A stretch of 64,000 nt of DNA from the NCBI GenBank assembly GCA_030697555.1, contig JAUYPV010000054.1, positions 1 through 64,000 of the forward strand. Direction: 5' to 3'. The translations under genes and the position numbers were made by a program. Position 1 is the first letter of the stretch, and every line of letters starts with the position of its first letter. Below, piece after piece: positions 10,996-19,166 of this stretch. The notes beneath the pieces were generated by a model that worked only from the letters and a program-made list of their open reading frames with translations, had not been told where the DNA came from and ran no database searches. This DNA comes from Hyphomonadaceae bacterium. Lineage in GTDB: Bacteria > Pseudomonadota > Alphaproteobacteria > Caulobacterales > Hyphomonadaceae.

Positions 10996-12057
10996 TTGGC
11001 GGCGACGAAGATATTTCCGGTCATCATGTCGGGCGGGTCGGGCACCCGGCTATGGCCCCTGTCGACCGAAACGCGTCCCAAGCAGTTTCATGCCCTGGGC
11101 GGCGCGAAATCGATGATCGAGGAAACCGCGCTGCGTCTCTCGGGCAAGCACGGGGACATCGAATTCCTCGGCCCCATCGTCATTGCCGGCGAAAGCCATC
11201 GCAGTCTGGTGCGCGAGCTGCTGGCGCGCTCGGGCATCACGCCGGCCGCGCTGGTGTTCGAGCCGATGGGGCGCAACACGGCTGCAACCGCCGCGCTCGC
11301 CGCGCTGGTCGCGCGCGAACTCGATCCGGAGGCGATGGTCCTGCTGATGCCGGCGGACCATCTCGTCGCACGGCCGGAGGCGCTGATCGAGACGGTGCGG
11401 GCCGCCGCCGCCGTGGCCAGCGACCGCATCGTCACCTTCGGCATCACGCCGTCGCATCCCGAAACCGGCTATGGTTACATCAAGCAGGGCGCGGCGCTGG
11501 GCGACTGCGTCCACGAGGTCGCAGCGTTCAAGGAAAAGCCAAAGCTTCCCGTCGCCGAGGGCTACATCAAGGAAGGCGGCTATAGCTGGAATTCCGGCAT
11601 CTTCTTCTTCCGCCCGGATGTGATGCTCGAAGAGTTCAGTATCGCCTCGGCCGACATACGCGACGGCGCGGCCCACGCGCTCAAGCTCGCCACCCGCAAG
11701 GACAGGGAGATCGGTCTCGATCCGGCGGTGTTCTCCAAGGTGCGGGCCGAGCCTGTCGATATCGCCGTGATGGAAAAGACCAAGCGGGCGGCGGTCGCGC
11801 CCTGCGATATCGGCTGGGCCGATGTCGGCTCGTGGGCGGAGCTGTGGCGCCTGTCCGAACAGGACGACGGACAGAACGTGGTTTCCGGCTCGGTCTCGGT
11901 CCTGGACGCTACCGGCAATCTCGTACGGGCCGAGGGCATTCATGTCTCTGTCATCGGCGTCTCCGACCTGGTGATCGTGGCGACGCCCGACGCGGTGCTG
12001 GTGATGCCGCGCGACCGGGCGCAGGACGTCAAGAAAGTGATCCCGGACAAGGGCTAA
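10996..12057 (+). CDS. Mannose-1-phosphate guanylyltransferase (single-domain)
   Basis: GDP-mannose pyrophosphorylase, making GDP-mannose from mannose-1-phosphate and GTP. The proposed TTG start at 10996 has AAGGAG 7 nt upstream and places the signature [16 protein letters not shown] near residue 7; longer readings lack a ribosome site. Other family motifs are [31 protein letters not shown] and WNSGIFFF. At 353 residues it has the nucleotidyltransferase and beta-helix parts only and lacks the C-terminal cupin isomerase of bifunctional AlgA/ManC enzymes. A separate mannose-6-phosphate isomerase must lie elsewhere. It sits within a group of envelope sugar genes. Confidence 0.92.
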   Translation: MAATKIFPVIMSGGSGTRLWPLSTETRPKQFHALGGAKSMIEETALRLSGKHGDIEFLGPIVIAGESHRSLVRELLARSGITPAALVFEPMGRNTAATAALAALVARELDPEAMVLLMPADHLVARPEALIETVRAAAAVASDRIVTFGITPSHPETGYGYIKQGAALGDCVHEVAAFKEKPKLPVAEGYIKEGGYSWNSGIFFFRPDVMLEEFSIASADIRDGAAHALKLATRKDREIGLDPAVFSKVRAEPVDIAVMEKTKRAAVAPCDIGWADVGSWAELWRLSEQDDGQNVVSGSVSVLDATGNLVRAEGIHVSVIGVSDLVIVATPDAVLVMPRDRAQDVKKVIPDKG

Positions 12058-12158
12058 CCTCTCCAAGCCTGGCCCCCGCTGGCCCGACTCTTGCCTTTGC
12101 CGCAGAGCCGCATAGACGTTGGGCCGCCCCCTCAACAGGCCCTCGGGAGACCCGCGAC

Positions 12159-12812
12159 ATGCAGCTTTTCATCGATTCGGCCGACGTGGCCGAACTGCAC
12201 GCCGCGGCGGCAAGCGGTCTCATCGATGGCGTCACGACCAACCCTTCCCTGATCGCCAAGAGCGGCCGGAAGATGAAGGAAGCGATCGCCGAGATCTGCT
12301 CAATCATCCCCGGTCCGGTGAGCGCAGAGGCGGTTGCGACCGATGTCGAAGGCATGTTGTCCGAAGGACGCTATCTGGCGCGCATCGCCTCCAATGTCGT
12401 GGTCAAGCTGCCGCTGACGGAGAACGGGCTTAGGGCCTGCCGCACGCTGGCGGACGAGGGCATCCGCGTGAACGTCACCCTGTGCTTCTCGGCTGTGCAG
12501 GCAATGCTCGCCGCCAAGGCCGGCGCCTATTTCATCTCGCCCTTCATCGGCCGGCTGGACGACATCAAGGTCGACGGCGTGGGCCTCATCCGCGAGATCC
12601 GGAAGGTCTATGACAACTACAACTTCCGGACGCAGGTTCTGGCCGCCTCGATCCGCACCCCTGAGCACGTGCGTGACTGTGCGCTGGCCGGCGCCGATTG
12701 CGCGACGCTGCCGCCCAAGATCTTCGCCGCTCTCTACAAGCACCCCCTGACCGATTCCGGCATTGAGGCCTTCCTCAAGGACTGGAAATCGACAGGACAG
12801 TCGATCCTCTGA
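12159..12812 (+). CDS. Transaldolase / fructose-6-phosphate aldolase family protein
   Basis: 217-residue small transaldolase (TalC/Fsa-type). [13 protein letters not shown] at the start, [13 protein letters not shown] near residue 26 and VVKLPLT near residue 83 (Schiff-base lysine) are family signatures. [19 protein letters not shown] and SPFIGRLDD complete the TIM barrel motifs. It transfers dihydroxyacetone units between sugar phosphates in the non-oxidative pentose phosphate pathway, or acts as an aldolase; the two cannot be told apart here. The length is normal for the family. It lies 101 nt after the guanylyltransferase and 14 nt before an epimerase, so it may be co-transcribed with the latter. 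Confidence 0.92.
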   Translation: MQLFIDSADVAELHAAAASGLIDGVTTNPSLIAKSGRKMKEAIAEICSIIPGPVSAEAVATDVEGMLSEGRYLARIASNVVVKLPLTENGLRACRTLADEGIRVNVTLCFSAVQAMLAAKAGAYFISPFIGRLDDIKVDGVGLIREIRKVYDNYNFRTQVLAASIRTPEHVRDCALAGADCATLPPKIFAALYKHPLTDSGIEAFLKDWKSTGQSIL

Positions 12813-12826
12813 AGGACCTGCCGCCG

Positions 12827-13825
12827 ATGACTTCGTCCTGGACCGCACCGCGCCATGTTCTGCTCACGGGAGCGGCGGGATTCATCGGCGCCCATGTGGC
12901 GAAGGTTCTGCTCGACCGCGGCATCGAAGTGACCGGCGTCGACAATCTCAACACCTATTATCCGGTCGAACTCAAGCAGGCGCGGCTGAAGAGCCTCACC
13001 GGGCGCAACGGCTTCTCCTTCCATCAAGTCGACATTTCCGACCATGACGCGCTGCGCGCGTTGCCCGCGGCGCAGACCGCTGACGCCGTGCTACACCTCG
13101 CCGCCCAGGCGGGCGTCCGCTATTCGATCGAAAATCCGTTCGCCTATGCGGCGTCGAACCTTGTTGGCCATCTTTCCGTGCTGGAGCTGGTGCGCCACTC
13201 GCCGATGAAGCCGAGGCTGGTCTACGCCTCGTCGAGCTCGGTCTACGGCGCCAACACCAAGGCCCCCTTCAGCGAGGAAGACCGGGTCGACAGTCCCGTC
13301 TCGCTTTATGCGGCGACCAAGCGCGCCGACGAGCTGATGAGCGAGACCTATGCCCGGCTCTACGGCATGCAGCAGATCGGCCTGCGCTTCTTCACGGTCT
13401 ACGGACCCTGGGGCCGGCCGGACATGGCCTACTGGTCGTTCACGAAGAACATCCTCGAAGGCGCACCGATCCGCGTCTTCAACAACGGCAATCTCGAGCG
13501 CGATTTCACCTATATCGACGACATCGTCACGGGCGTCGTCGCAACGCTGACCGAGCAGCCCAGGACGCCGAACCTGGCCACGCACCGCGTCTACAACATC
13601 GGCAACAACAAGCCCGTGAAGCTTGGACGTTTCATCGAAATCGTTGAGCAGGCCGTTGGAAAACCGGCGCAGAAGATCATGGAGCCGATGCAGCCGGGGG
13701 ATGTGCTCGCCACCTACGCCAACATCGACGCCCTGTCGCGCGACTACGGCTTTGCGCCGGCGACATCGCTCGAGGCCGGCATTCCGAAATTCGTCGAATG
13801 GTATCGCAGCTACTTCAGTGTCTGA
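12827..13825 (+). CDS. NAD-dependent sugar epimerase, UDP-glucuronate 4-epimerase-like
   Basis: 332-residue extended SDR enzyme. The NAD-binding motif GAAGFIGAHVAKVLL is near residue 15. The series VDNLNTYYPVELKQARL, AAQAGVRYSIENPFAY, YASSSSVYGANTKAPFSE and GLRFFTVYGPWGRPDMA is characteristic of the LpsL/UDP-glucuronate 4-epimerase group. The catalytic pair is in SLYAATK (Tyr-x-x-x-Lys). The enzyme would convert UDP-glucuronate to UDP-galacturonate for surface polysaccharide, in the cytoplasm. It follows the transaldolase by 14 nt. The family is certain; the exact sugar is likely but not proven by sequence. Confidence 0.9.
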   Translation: MTSSWTAPRHVLLTGAAGFIGAHVAKVLLDRGIEVTGVDNLNTYYPVELKQARLKSLTGRNGFSFHQVDISDHDALRALPAAQTADAVLHLAAQAGVRYSIENPFAYAASNLVGHLSVLELVRHSPMKPRLVYASSSSVYGANTKAPFSEEDRVDSPVSLYAATKRADELMSETYARLYGMQQIGLRFFTVYGPWGRPDMAYWSFTKNILEGAPIRVFNNGNLERDFTYIDDIVTGVVATLTEQPRTPNLATHRVYNIGNNKPVKLGRFIEIVEQAVGKPAQKIMEPMQPGDVLATYANIDALSRDYGFAPATSLEAGIPKFVEWYRSYFSV

Positions 13826-13838
13826 TCGGGCGGCGCGC

Positions 13839-14762
13839 CTAGACTGATGCGAAGGCCTCGGTCCAGAAGCCGAAAGCCGCCTTCTCCATCGTGTTCTGTT
13901 TCGACGGGTCGATCCTGACGCCCAGCACCTCGACATTGGTGCCGCCGGCGAGCGCGATACCGTGGGCGAGCAACTTATAGTCCGCGCCATTGGAGACGTA
14001 GAGATACTGCGGCCCCTCGCGGTCGTTCGACAGCGCCGGATCGCGCGGCAGCTCGGCGATGAAGTCCGGGCTGAGGCCGGGGACCCACGCCTTGCCGCGA
14101 TCAGGGAAGCCCTTGAGGCCGTCGGCCTTTGGGTAGGCGCCGTTCTTGGCGTGATAGGCCTTGATCGCGTCGTTGATGGTGACGAGGTCGGAGACGCGCT
14201 TGCGATTGGTGAAGCGGGGGTCCTGCGACCAGGTCGGGCCGGTGTCCTCGGCTTTCGTTGCGGGCCGTGAAGAGGCCGGATGGGAGGCGGGCTGCGCAAG
14301 CGGCGGCGGGTTGGCGGAAGCCTGCGGTTTGACGGAGGGCGGAGGGACGGGCCTGAACCCGGATCCCCCGGTCGTCTGGGTCGCCGGCTGGAGGGCAGGC
14401 TGTGGCGCGGGTTTGGCGGCCATTGGCGCGGGAGCAGGTTTCGTCTTCGGCCGGGGTTCAGGCTTCGGTTCAGGCGCTGCAGCGCGCCTTGTCTCGCGAA
14501 CCGGGTCTGGCGGGGCCGTGGGCTCCCTTGCCTTGCGTTTCTTTCCGCCGCCCGTCGCGATGCCGATGATCATCAGCAGCAGGCCGAAGCCCGCCGCGCC
14601 GCCGCCGGCAAAGAGCGCTGTCTGCGTCTTCAGGAAATCCTGCGCGCCGGGAATGGAGGCAAGGAAGGAGAGATCGAGCGAGGGCGGTGCGAACTGCACA
14701 CCGGCGACCGCGCCGCCGCCGAGAAGCAGCAGAAAGCCGAGAAAGATCACCACGCCACGCAT
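13839..14762 (-). CDS. Two-span membrane protein with Pro/Ala linker and pseudopilin-like C-terminal domain
   Basis: 307 residues. Hydrophobic spans lie near residues 3-23 and 48-70. A long Pro/Ala/Lys-rich linker covers about 75-185. The C-terminal ~115 residues resemble the globular part of GspG-type pseudopilins: a helix (VSDLVTINDAIKAYHAKNGAYP) followed by GLKGFPDRGKAWVPGL, ELPRDPAL and YLYVSNGADYKLLAHG. There is no prepilin peptidase site and no type II secretion genes nearby, so this looks like a pseudopilin fold reused on a membrane stalk. It is convergent with the epimerase (13 nt gap). I do not know its function. Confidence 0.65.
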   Translation of the reverse strand: MRGVVIFLGFLLLLGGGAVAGVQFAPPSLDLSFLASIPGAQDFLKTQTALFAGGGAAGFGLLLMIIGIATGGGKKRKAREPTAPPDPVRETRRAAAPEPKPEPRPKTKPAPAPMAAKPAPQPALQPATQTTGGSGFRPVPPPSVKPQASANPPPLAQPASHPASSRPATKAEDTGPTWSQDPRFTNRKRVSDLVTINDAIKAYHAKNGAYPKADGLKGFPDRGKAWVPGLSPDFIAELPRDPALSNDREGPQYLYVSNGADYKLLAHGIALAGGTNVEVLGVRIDPSKQNTMEKAAFGFWTEAFASV

Positions 14763-14901
14763 GCGCGACTAACTCCATCCACCCCGGTCCCGAGCTTCCC
14801 TTAGCGCGCCTGAGGCAGGGTCTTCAACTGCATAGACTGCTTGTGTCGGGCAATGTCGCTGTGCGGATGACAAGCAGGCAATTCTGGTCCAAATCAAGGG
14901 C

Positions 14902-15861
14902 ATGTCAGACCACGCTCATATCGCTACGGCACGCCGCGTGCTGGCGCTGGAGGCCGACGCCCTGGGCGCCCTTTCCCGGGTGCTGGGTGATGATTTCGTG
15001 AAGGCCGTGGAAACGATCCTGACGGCCAAGGGCCGCGTCATCTGTACTGGCATCGGCAAGTCCGGCCATGTTGCGCGCAAGATCGCGGCCACCATGGCCT
15101 CGACCGGCACGCCCGCCTATTTCGTCCATCCGAGCGAAGCGAGCCATGGCGATCTCGGCATGATCGGGCAGGGCGATGTCGTGCTGGCGCTGTCGAAATC
15201 GGGCGGCGTCACTGAGCTTACCGATATTCTCCACTATTCGCGCCGCTACGGCATTCCGCTGATAGCGATGACGGCAAAGCCCAAGAGCACGCTGGGCGAG
15301 GCGGCCGATATCCGCCTCATCATCCCTGACGCTCCGGAAGCCTGCGCCGAGACCAATGCGCCTACCACGTCGACGACGCTGATGATGGCGCTGGGCGATG
15401 CGCTGGCGGTGGCGCTGCTGGAAAGCCGAGGCTTCAAGGCGGACCAGTTCAAGGTGTTCCACCCGGGCGGCAAGCTGGGCGCGATGCTGAAGACTGCCGT
15501 CGATGTGATGCACAAGGATGCGGAGCTGCCGCTGGCGAAATCGGGCGCTGATTTTCATGCCGCCGTTCAGGCCATGTCGGACAAGGGGTTCGGCGTTCTG
15601 GGGGTGGTGGGCGCCGATGGAAAGCTCGCGGGCCTGGTGACCGACGGCGACCTCCGGCGCTTCATGCTGTCGGGCAGGTCCGTGCGCACTATCGACGAGG
15701 TGATGAACGCCTCGCCGCGCACCGTCGCGCCGGAGACGCCTGCCGGCACGGTGCTGCATACGATGAACGAGCGGAAGATCACGCAGATGTTCGTGCTCGA
15801 CCAGGGCAGGCCGGTCGGGCTGATCCACCTGCATGATCTCCTGAAGGCGGGCGTGGCGTGA
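14902..15861 (+). CDS. kdsD: Arabinose-5-phosphate isomerase
   Basis: 319-residue KdsD/KpsF enzyme, interconverting ribulose-5-phosphate and arabinose-5-phosphate for Kdo synthesis. The N-terminal sugar isomerase (SIS) domain contains ICTGIGKSGHVARKIAATMA, STGTPAYFVHPSEASHGDLG and LALSKSGGVTEL. Two CBS repeats follow: about residues 200-255 (FGVLGVVGADGKLAGLVTDG) and 265-318. Length and domain order are standard. It lies 10 nt before kdsB, so the two Kdo genes form an operon with the phosphatase downstream. It acts in the cytoplasm for lipopolysaccharide core assembly. Confidence 0.96.
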   Translation: MSDHAHIATARRVLALEADALGALSRVLGDDFVKAVETILTAKGRVICTGIGKSGHVARKIAATMASTGTPAYFVHPSEASHGDLGMIGQGDVVLALSKSGGVTELTDILHYSRRYGIPLIAMTAKPKSTLGEAADIRLIIPDAPEACAETNAPTTSTTLMMALGDALAVALLESRGFKADQFKVFHPGGKLGAMLKTAVDVMHKDAELPLAKSGADFHAAVQAMSDKGFGVLGVVGADGKLAGLVTDGDLRRFMLSGRSVRTIDEVMNASPRTVAPETPAGTVLHTMNERKITQMFVLDQGRPVGLIHLHDLLKAGVA

Positions 15862-15871
15862 AGGCGTCGCC

Positions 15872-16672
15872 ATGAAAACGCTGATCGTCATACCGGCGCG
15901 CTACGCTTCGAGCCGGTTTCCGGGCAAGCCGCTGCATCTTATCAACGGCGTCTCCATGCTGGCGCGGACGGCGGGCGCGGCCCAGCGGGCGGGCAAGGCG
16001 GCCGGCGCGCGCGTCGTGGTCGCCACGGACGACCAGCGTATCGCCGCGCATGCGAAAGAGATCGGCGTTGAAAGCGTGATGACGGATCCCGATCTTCCTT
16101 CGGGCACGGACCGTTGCCGCGCCGCTGCTGAGCTGGTGGCGCCGGATGCTGACTTCGTTGTCAACCTGCAGGGCGATGCGCCGTTTACCCCGCCCGCGCA
16201 TGTCAGCGCGCTGATCGACAACGCGGCGAAGGGTGATGTGGTGACCCCGGTGATTCGGCTGGGCTGGGCCGAGCTCGACGGGCTGCGCGAGCGAAAAACG
16301 ACAACGCCGTTCTCGGGCACAACCTGCATTCGTGGGCAGGATGGTCGCGCGATCTGGTTTTCCAAAAACATTATTCCCGCCATCCGCGCCGAGGAGAAGA
16401 TGCGCAGGGCGGGCGGGCTATCGCCCGTGCTCCAGCATGTCGGTCTCTATGGCTACAAACGCGAGGCTCTGGCGAAGATCGCGAAGCTTCCGCCCTCGTA
16501 TTACGAAGAACTCGAAGGGCTAGAGCAATTGCGCTTTCTCGAGAACGGGCTTTCCGTCTTCACGGTCGATGTGGAAGCCTCGAAGCTTCCCTCTGCAGGC
16601 ATCGACACGCCGGAGGACGCCGCCCACGCGACCGAGATGCTGAAGGCCCATGGCGATCCGCATTTCGCATGA
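15872..16672 (+). CDS. kdsB: 3-deoxy-manno-octulosonate cytidylyltransferase (CMP-Kdo synthetase)
   Basis: 266 residues. It activates Kdo with CTP for transfer to lipid A. The N-terminal IPARYASSRFPGKPL is the nucleotide-binding signature. VVVATDDQRI, PDLPSGTDRCRAAAEL and VVNLQGDAPF are conserved family blocks, and YKREAL...LEGLEQLRFLENGL is typical of the C-terminal part. The TPFSGTTCIR and PAIRAEEKMR segments differ somewhat from enterobacterial enzymes, as expected for the longer alphaproteobacterial type. It follows kdsD by 10 nt and precedes the histidine phosphatase by 10 nt. Confidence 0.93.
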   Translation: MKTLIVIPARYASSRFPGKPLHLINGVSMLARTAGAAQRAGKAAGARVVVATDDQRIAAHAKEIGVESVMTDPDLPSGTDRCRAAAELVAPDADFVVNLQGDAPFTPPAHVSALIDNAAKGDVVTPVIRLGWAELDGLRERKTTTPFSGTTCIRGQDGRAIWFSKNIIPAIRAEEKMRRAGGLSPVLQHVGLYGYKREALAKIAKLPPSYYEELEGLEQLRFLENGLSVFTVDVEASKLPSAGIDTPEDAAHATEMLKAHGDPHFA

Positions 16673-16682
16673 GCGCGCGCCA

Positions 16683-17282
16683 ATGAAGATAAAAGTCTAC
16701 ATTGTCCGCCACGGCAACACCTTCGAGAAGGGCGATGTCGTCACCCGTGTCGGCGGCCGCACTGACCTGGCGCTGTCGGCTTCCGGCGAAGTCCAGGCGC
16801 AGAAACTGGCGCAGCATTTCGTGGGCGCGGGTGTTGCCTTCGCGACCGCCCGCTCGGGTCCGCTGAAGCGCACGCGCCGTACGGCGCAGGTTATCCTTGC
16901 CGCGCAGCCGGCCGCGCCCGATCTTACGACCGACCTTTTCCTTCGCGAGATCGACTATGGGCCGGATGAGAATCGGCCTGAAGATCAAGTCATCGCGCGC
17001 ATCGGCAGGCCTGCGCTCGAGGCTTGGGAGCGCGAGTCCATTCCGCCTCCTGGCTGGCGTGTTGATCCGGCCGCCATCACGGGCAACTGGCAGGAGCTGT
17101 TCGCTGACCTGCGCGGGGAGGCAGGTAATCATCTGGTGGTGACGTCCAATGGCATCGCGCGCTTCGCTTTAGCGGCGGCAGGTGAGACGCGCTCGGACGC
17201 AAAACTGGCGACTGGCGCTTATGGCGTCGTCGAGATCGACGATGATGCAGCGCGCGTGCTTGAGTGGAATCGCCGGCCTTGA
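16683..17282 (+). CDS. Histidine phosphatase family protein (phosphoglycerate mutase-like)
   Basis: 199 residues from ATG 16683. IVRHGNTFEKGDVV near residue 6 carries the Arg-His-Gly phosphohistidine motif, SGPLKRTRRTAQVIL supplies the second Arg, and EIDYGPDENRPEDQV the acid. The second catalytic His common near the C-terminus is not obvious: VVTSNGIARFAL occupies the usual VVSHGG position, with Asn in place of His. The family removes phosphate from small molecules or proteins; substrate unknown. It closes the kdsD-kdsB operon and could act on a sugar phosphate in the Kdo route, but that is only context. Confidence 0.82.
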   Translation: MKIKVYIVRHGNTFEKGDVVTRVGGRTDLALSASGEVQAQKLAQHFVGAGVAFATARSGPLKRTRRTAQVILAAQPAAPDLTTDLFLREIDYGPDENRPEDQVIARIGRPALEAWERESIPPPGWRVDPAAITGNWQELFADLRGEAGNHLVVTSNGIARFALAAAGETRSDAKLATGAYGVVEIDDDAARVLEWNRRP

Positions 17283-17285
17283 GGC

Positions 17286-17903
17286 TCAGCCCGGGTTGAC
17301 CGGCGGCGCGGTTTTCGGCCCCACGGTATGGATGCGCACCGAGCGGACTTCCATCACGCGGCGCTTGTCGGGCGCGACAGGGCGGATGCCGAGATAGTCA
17401 TAGCCTTCCGTGTCGCCCCGCGGCGGGGCGTTGAACTTGAACGAATAGGTCTGGAAATCCCGGGTCAGGTTGAAAGGCCACCAGCCGCTTTCGCCCTCAG
17501 CCTTGGCGAAATAGTCCGCTTCAAACTGGGTCGCGCCGAAATCGGTAACCGACCGCGCCTCGATCTGGATCTCGATCTCGCTCGACTCGAAGGCGTATTC
17601 GAGATCCTCGGCCAGCACGATGTGAGGGCCGGAGCGCGGGTCCTCGTAGATCTGGTCGGCAAGCCGCGTGATGCGCATGACGGGCGGGCCACCCTCGGGT
17701 GGAGAGGCGATGGCGATGCCGTCGTAATTGCCCGGCAAGAACCGGTGCAGTTCCGGGCCCGCGATCGTCTTGTCTTCCTTGTTCTCGCAATTGCCGCAGC
17801 TTACCGGCCCGGTCGGCGGGCGTTCGACGAAAGGCTGCAGCGCCGTGACGATGAAGGCGCCGGCGACGAGAGCTGCAAGGGGGAAAAACAGGGTGTCCCG
17901 CAT
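17286..17903 (-). CDS. Conserved hypothetical membrane-anchored protein
   Basis: 205 residues. One N-terminal membrane segment (about 5-25) is followed by a periplasmic part with CGNCENKEDK, a CxxC pair that could bind metal or form a disulphide. The rest is beta-rich with a carbohydrate-module-like rhythm (LEYAFESSEIEIQIEARS, FQTYSFKFNAPPRGDTEGYDYLGI, RRVMEVRSVRIHTVG). This looks like a jelly-roll fold, but I cannot name the family. It is convergent with the phosphatase gene (3 nt gap) and divergent from the acetyltransferase pair. Confidence 0.7.
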   Translation of the reverse strand: MRDTLFFPLAALVAGAFIVTALQPFVERPPTGPVSCGNCENKEDKTIAGPELHRFLPGNYDGIAIASPPEGGPPVMRITRLADQIYEDPRSGPHIVLAEDLEYAFESSEIEIQIEARSVTDFGATQFEADYFAKAEGESGWWPFNLTRDFQTYSFKFNAPPRGDTEGYDYLGIRPVAPDKRRVMEVRSVRIHTVGPKTAPPVNPG

Positions 17904-18002
17904 GGCTCACATCCCTAGACCAGAGGATGCCTCCAAGCAAACGCCGATGGCTGCGGCGTCACGGGGCTTTTCCTTGGGATCAGGGCCGCCTACATCGCAG
18001 CG

Positions 18003-18308
18003 ATGGCCGACATCACCGTCCGACGCGAGGAAACCAAAACGGGCAGGCGCTATGTCGCCGGGGTCGATGGTTTCGAATCGGAACTCACCTTCACCCGCGC
18101 CACCCGCAAGGGACAGAAGCTGATGATCGCGAACCACACAGGCGTTCCCTCGGCGCTTTCCGGCAAGGGCGTCGGGCTTGCGCTGCTTGGCCAAGCGGTC
18201 GAGGATGCGCGGGCGGAGGGTTTCCGCATCGTACCCAACTGTTCCTTCGTGCGTGTCATGCTGCAGCGTCACAAGGAATGGCAGGACGTGCTGGCGAAGG
18301 AGTCCTGA
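18003..18308 (+). CDS. Small GNAT-fold N-acetyltransferase (YidJ/PF14542-like), copy 1
   Basis: 101 residues. The core motif NHTGVPSALSGKGVGLALLGQAVEDAR holds the acetyl-CoA loop (G-K-G-V-G), and FRIVPNCSFVRVMLQRHKEW is the usual C-terminal block. These miniature GNAT proteins bind acetyl-CoA; substrates are mostly unknown. The next gene is a close paralogue starting 2 nt after this stop, so this is a tandem duplication. An AAGGAG near its 3' end (18297-18302) serves as the ribosome site of the second copy. Confidence 0.88.
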   Translation: MADITVRREETKTGRRYVAGVDGFESELTFTRATRKGQKLMIANHTGVPSALSGKGVGLALLGQAVEDARAEGFRIVPNCSFVRVMLQRHKEWQDVLAKES

Positions 18309-18310
18309 AT

Positions 18311-18625
18311 TTGGTCGAGGTTCCGAAGGTCAGGGTCAGCATCGTGCGCGAGGACAAGCCGACCGGCGGTCGCTATGTCGCCCGTATCGAGGGCAAGCCC
18401 GACGCCGAGATGACCTTCTCCAAGGCAGGGGAAAAGATTCTCATCATCGACCACACCGGCGTGCCGGAGGAGCTGGGCGGAATGGGCGTCGGCAAGGCCC
18501 TGGTCGAACACATGGTGATGGATGTGCGGGCGCGGGGGCTGAAGATCATTCCGCTTTGCCCGTTTACCCGGGCGACCCTCGAAAAGCACAAGGAATGGCA
18601 GGACATATTGAAGGACCCGTTCTAG
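18311..18625 (+). CDS. Small GNAT-fold N-acetyltransferase, copy 2
   Basis: 104 residues. The TTG at 18311 is chosen because AAGGAG lies 8 nt upstream and no ATG gives a full-length domain. DHTGVPEELGGMGVGKALVEHMVMD and KIIPLCPFTRATLEKHKEW align block for block with copy 1 (HTGVP, G-x-GVG, CxF, HKEWQD). The two are clearly homologous but well diverged, so the duplication is old. Function is unknown beyond acetyl-CoA binding. It is followed 9 nt later by the cysteine-cluster protein gene. Confidence 0.85.
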   Translation: MVEVPKVRVSIVREDKPTGGRYVARIEGKPDAEMTFSKAGEKILIIDHTGVPEELGGMGVGKALVEHMVMDVRARGLKIIPLCPFTRATLEKHKEWQDILKDPF

Positions 18626-18634
18626 TATCCCGCC

Positions 18635-19111
18635 ATGGCCGCTGAACCTTTCTGGAAGACCAAGAAGCTGGACGAGATGTCGCCCAAGGAGTGGGAATCA
18701 CTCTGCGACGGCTGCGCCAAATGCTGCCTGGTGAAGCTCGAGGACGAGGACACCAAGGAGCTGTTCTTCACCGGACTCCACTGCAAGCTGCTGGACGCCA
18801 AGACATGCCAGTGCTCGGACTATCCCAACCGCAAGAAATACGTTCCCATCTGCGTGAAGCTGACGCCCAAGATCGTCGCCGAGGTCGACTGGCTGCCGGA
18901 GTCCTGCGCCTATCGTCTGGTGCATGAGGGCAAGGACCTGCACGACTGGCATCACCTGATCAGCGGCGACCGGAATGCCGTTCACCGCCGCGGTTATTCG
19001 GCGATGGGCAAGACGCGGACCGAGGAGGGCGTCGATGACGAAGACGCCATCGACTATGTGATCGACTGGTTCCATGGTCCGCCGAAGCGCCGGCGGGTCA
19101 AACGGAAGTAG
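18635..19111 (+). CDS. YcgN-type cysteine cluster protein (UPF0260)
   Basis: 158 residues. The cysteines are CDGCAKCC near residue 24, then CKLLDAKTCQCSDYPNR near residue 50, CVKL near 72 and SCAYRL near 88. This spacing is that of the YcgN/YkgJ-like family, thought to bind iron-sulphur or zinc. WHHLISGDRNAVHRRGYSA is the conserved C-terminal block. The biochemical role is not known. It lies 9 nt behind the GNAT pair on the same strand. Confidence 0.93.
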   Translation: MAAEPFWKTKKLDEMSPKEWESLCDGCAKCCLVKLEDEDTKELFFTGLHCKLLDAKTCQCSDYPNRKKYVPICVKLTPKIVAEVDWLPESCAYRLVHEGKDLHDWHHLISGDRNAVHRRGYSAMGKTRTEEGVDDEDAIDYVIDWFHGPPKRRRVKRK

Positions 19112-19166
19112 GTGGGCGCAACTAGTTTGGCGCAAGTAAGAGTGCTCGATTGATCAGAGTCCGAAA

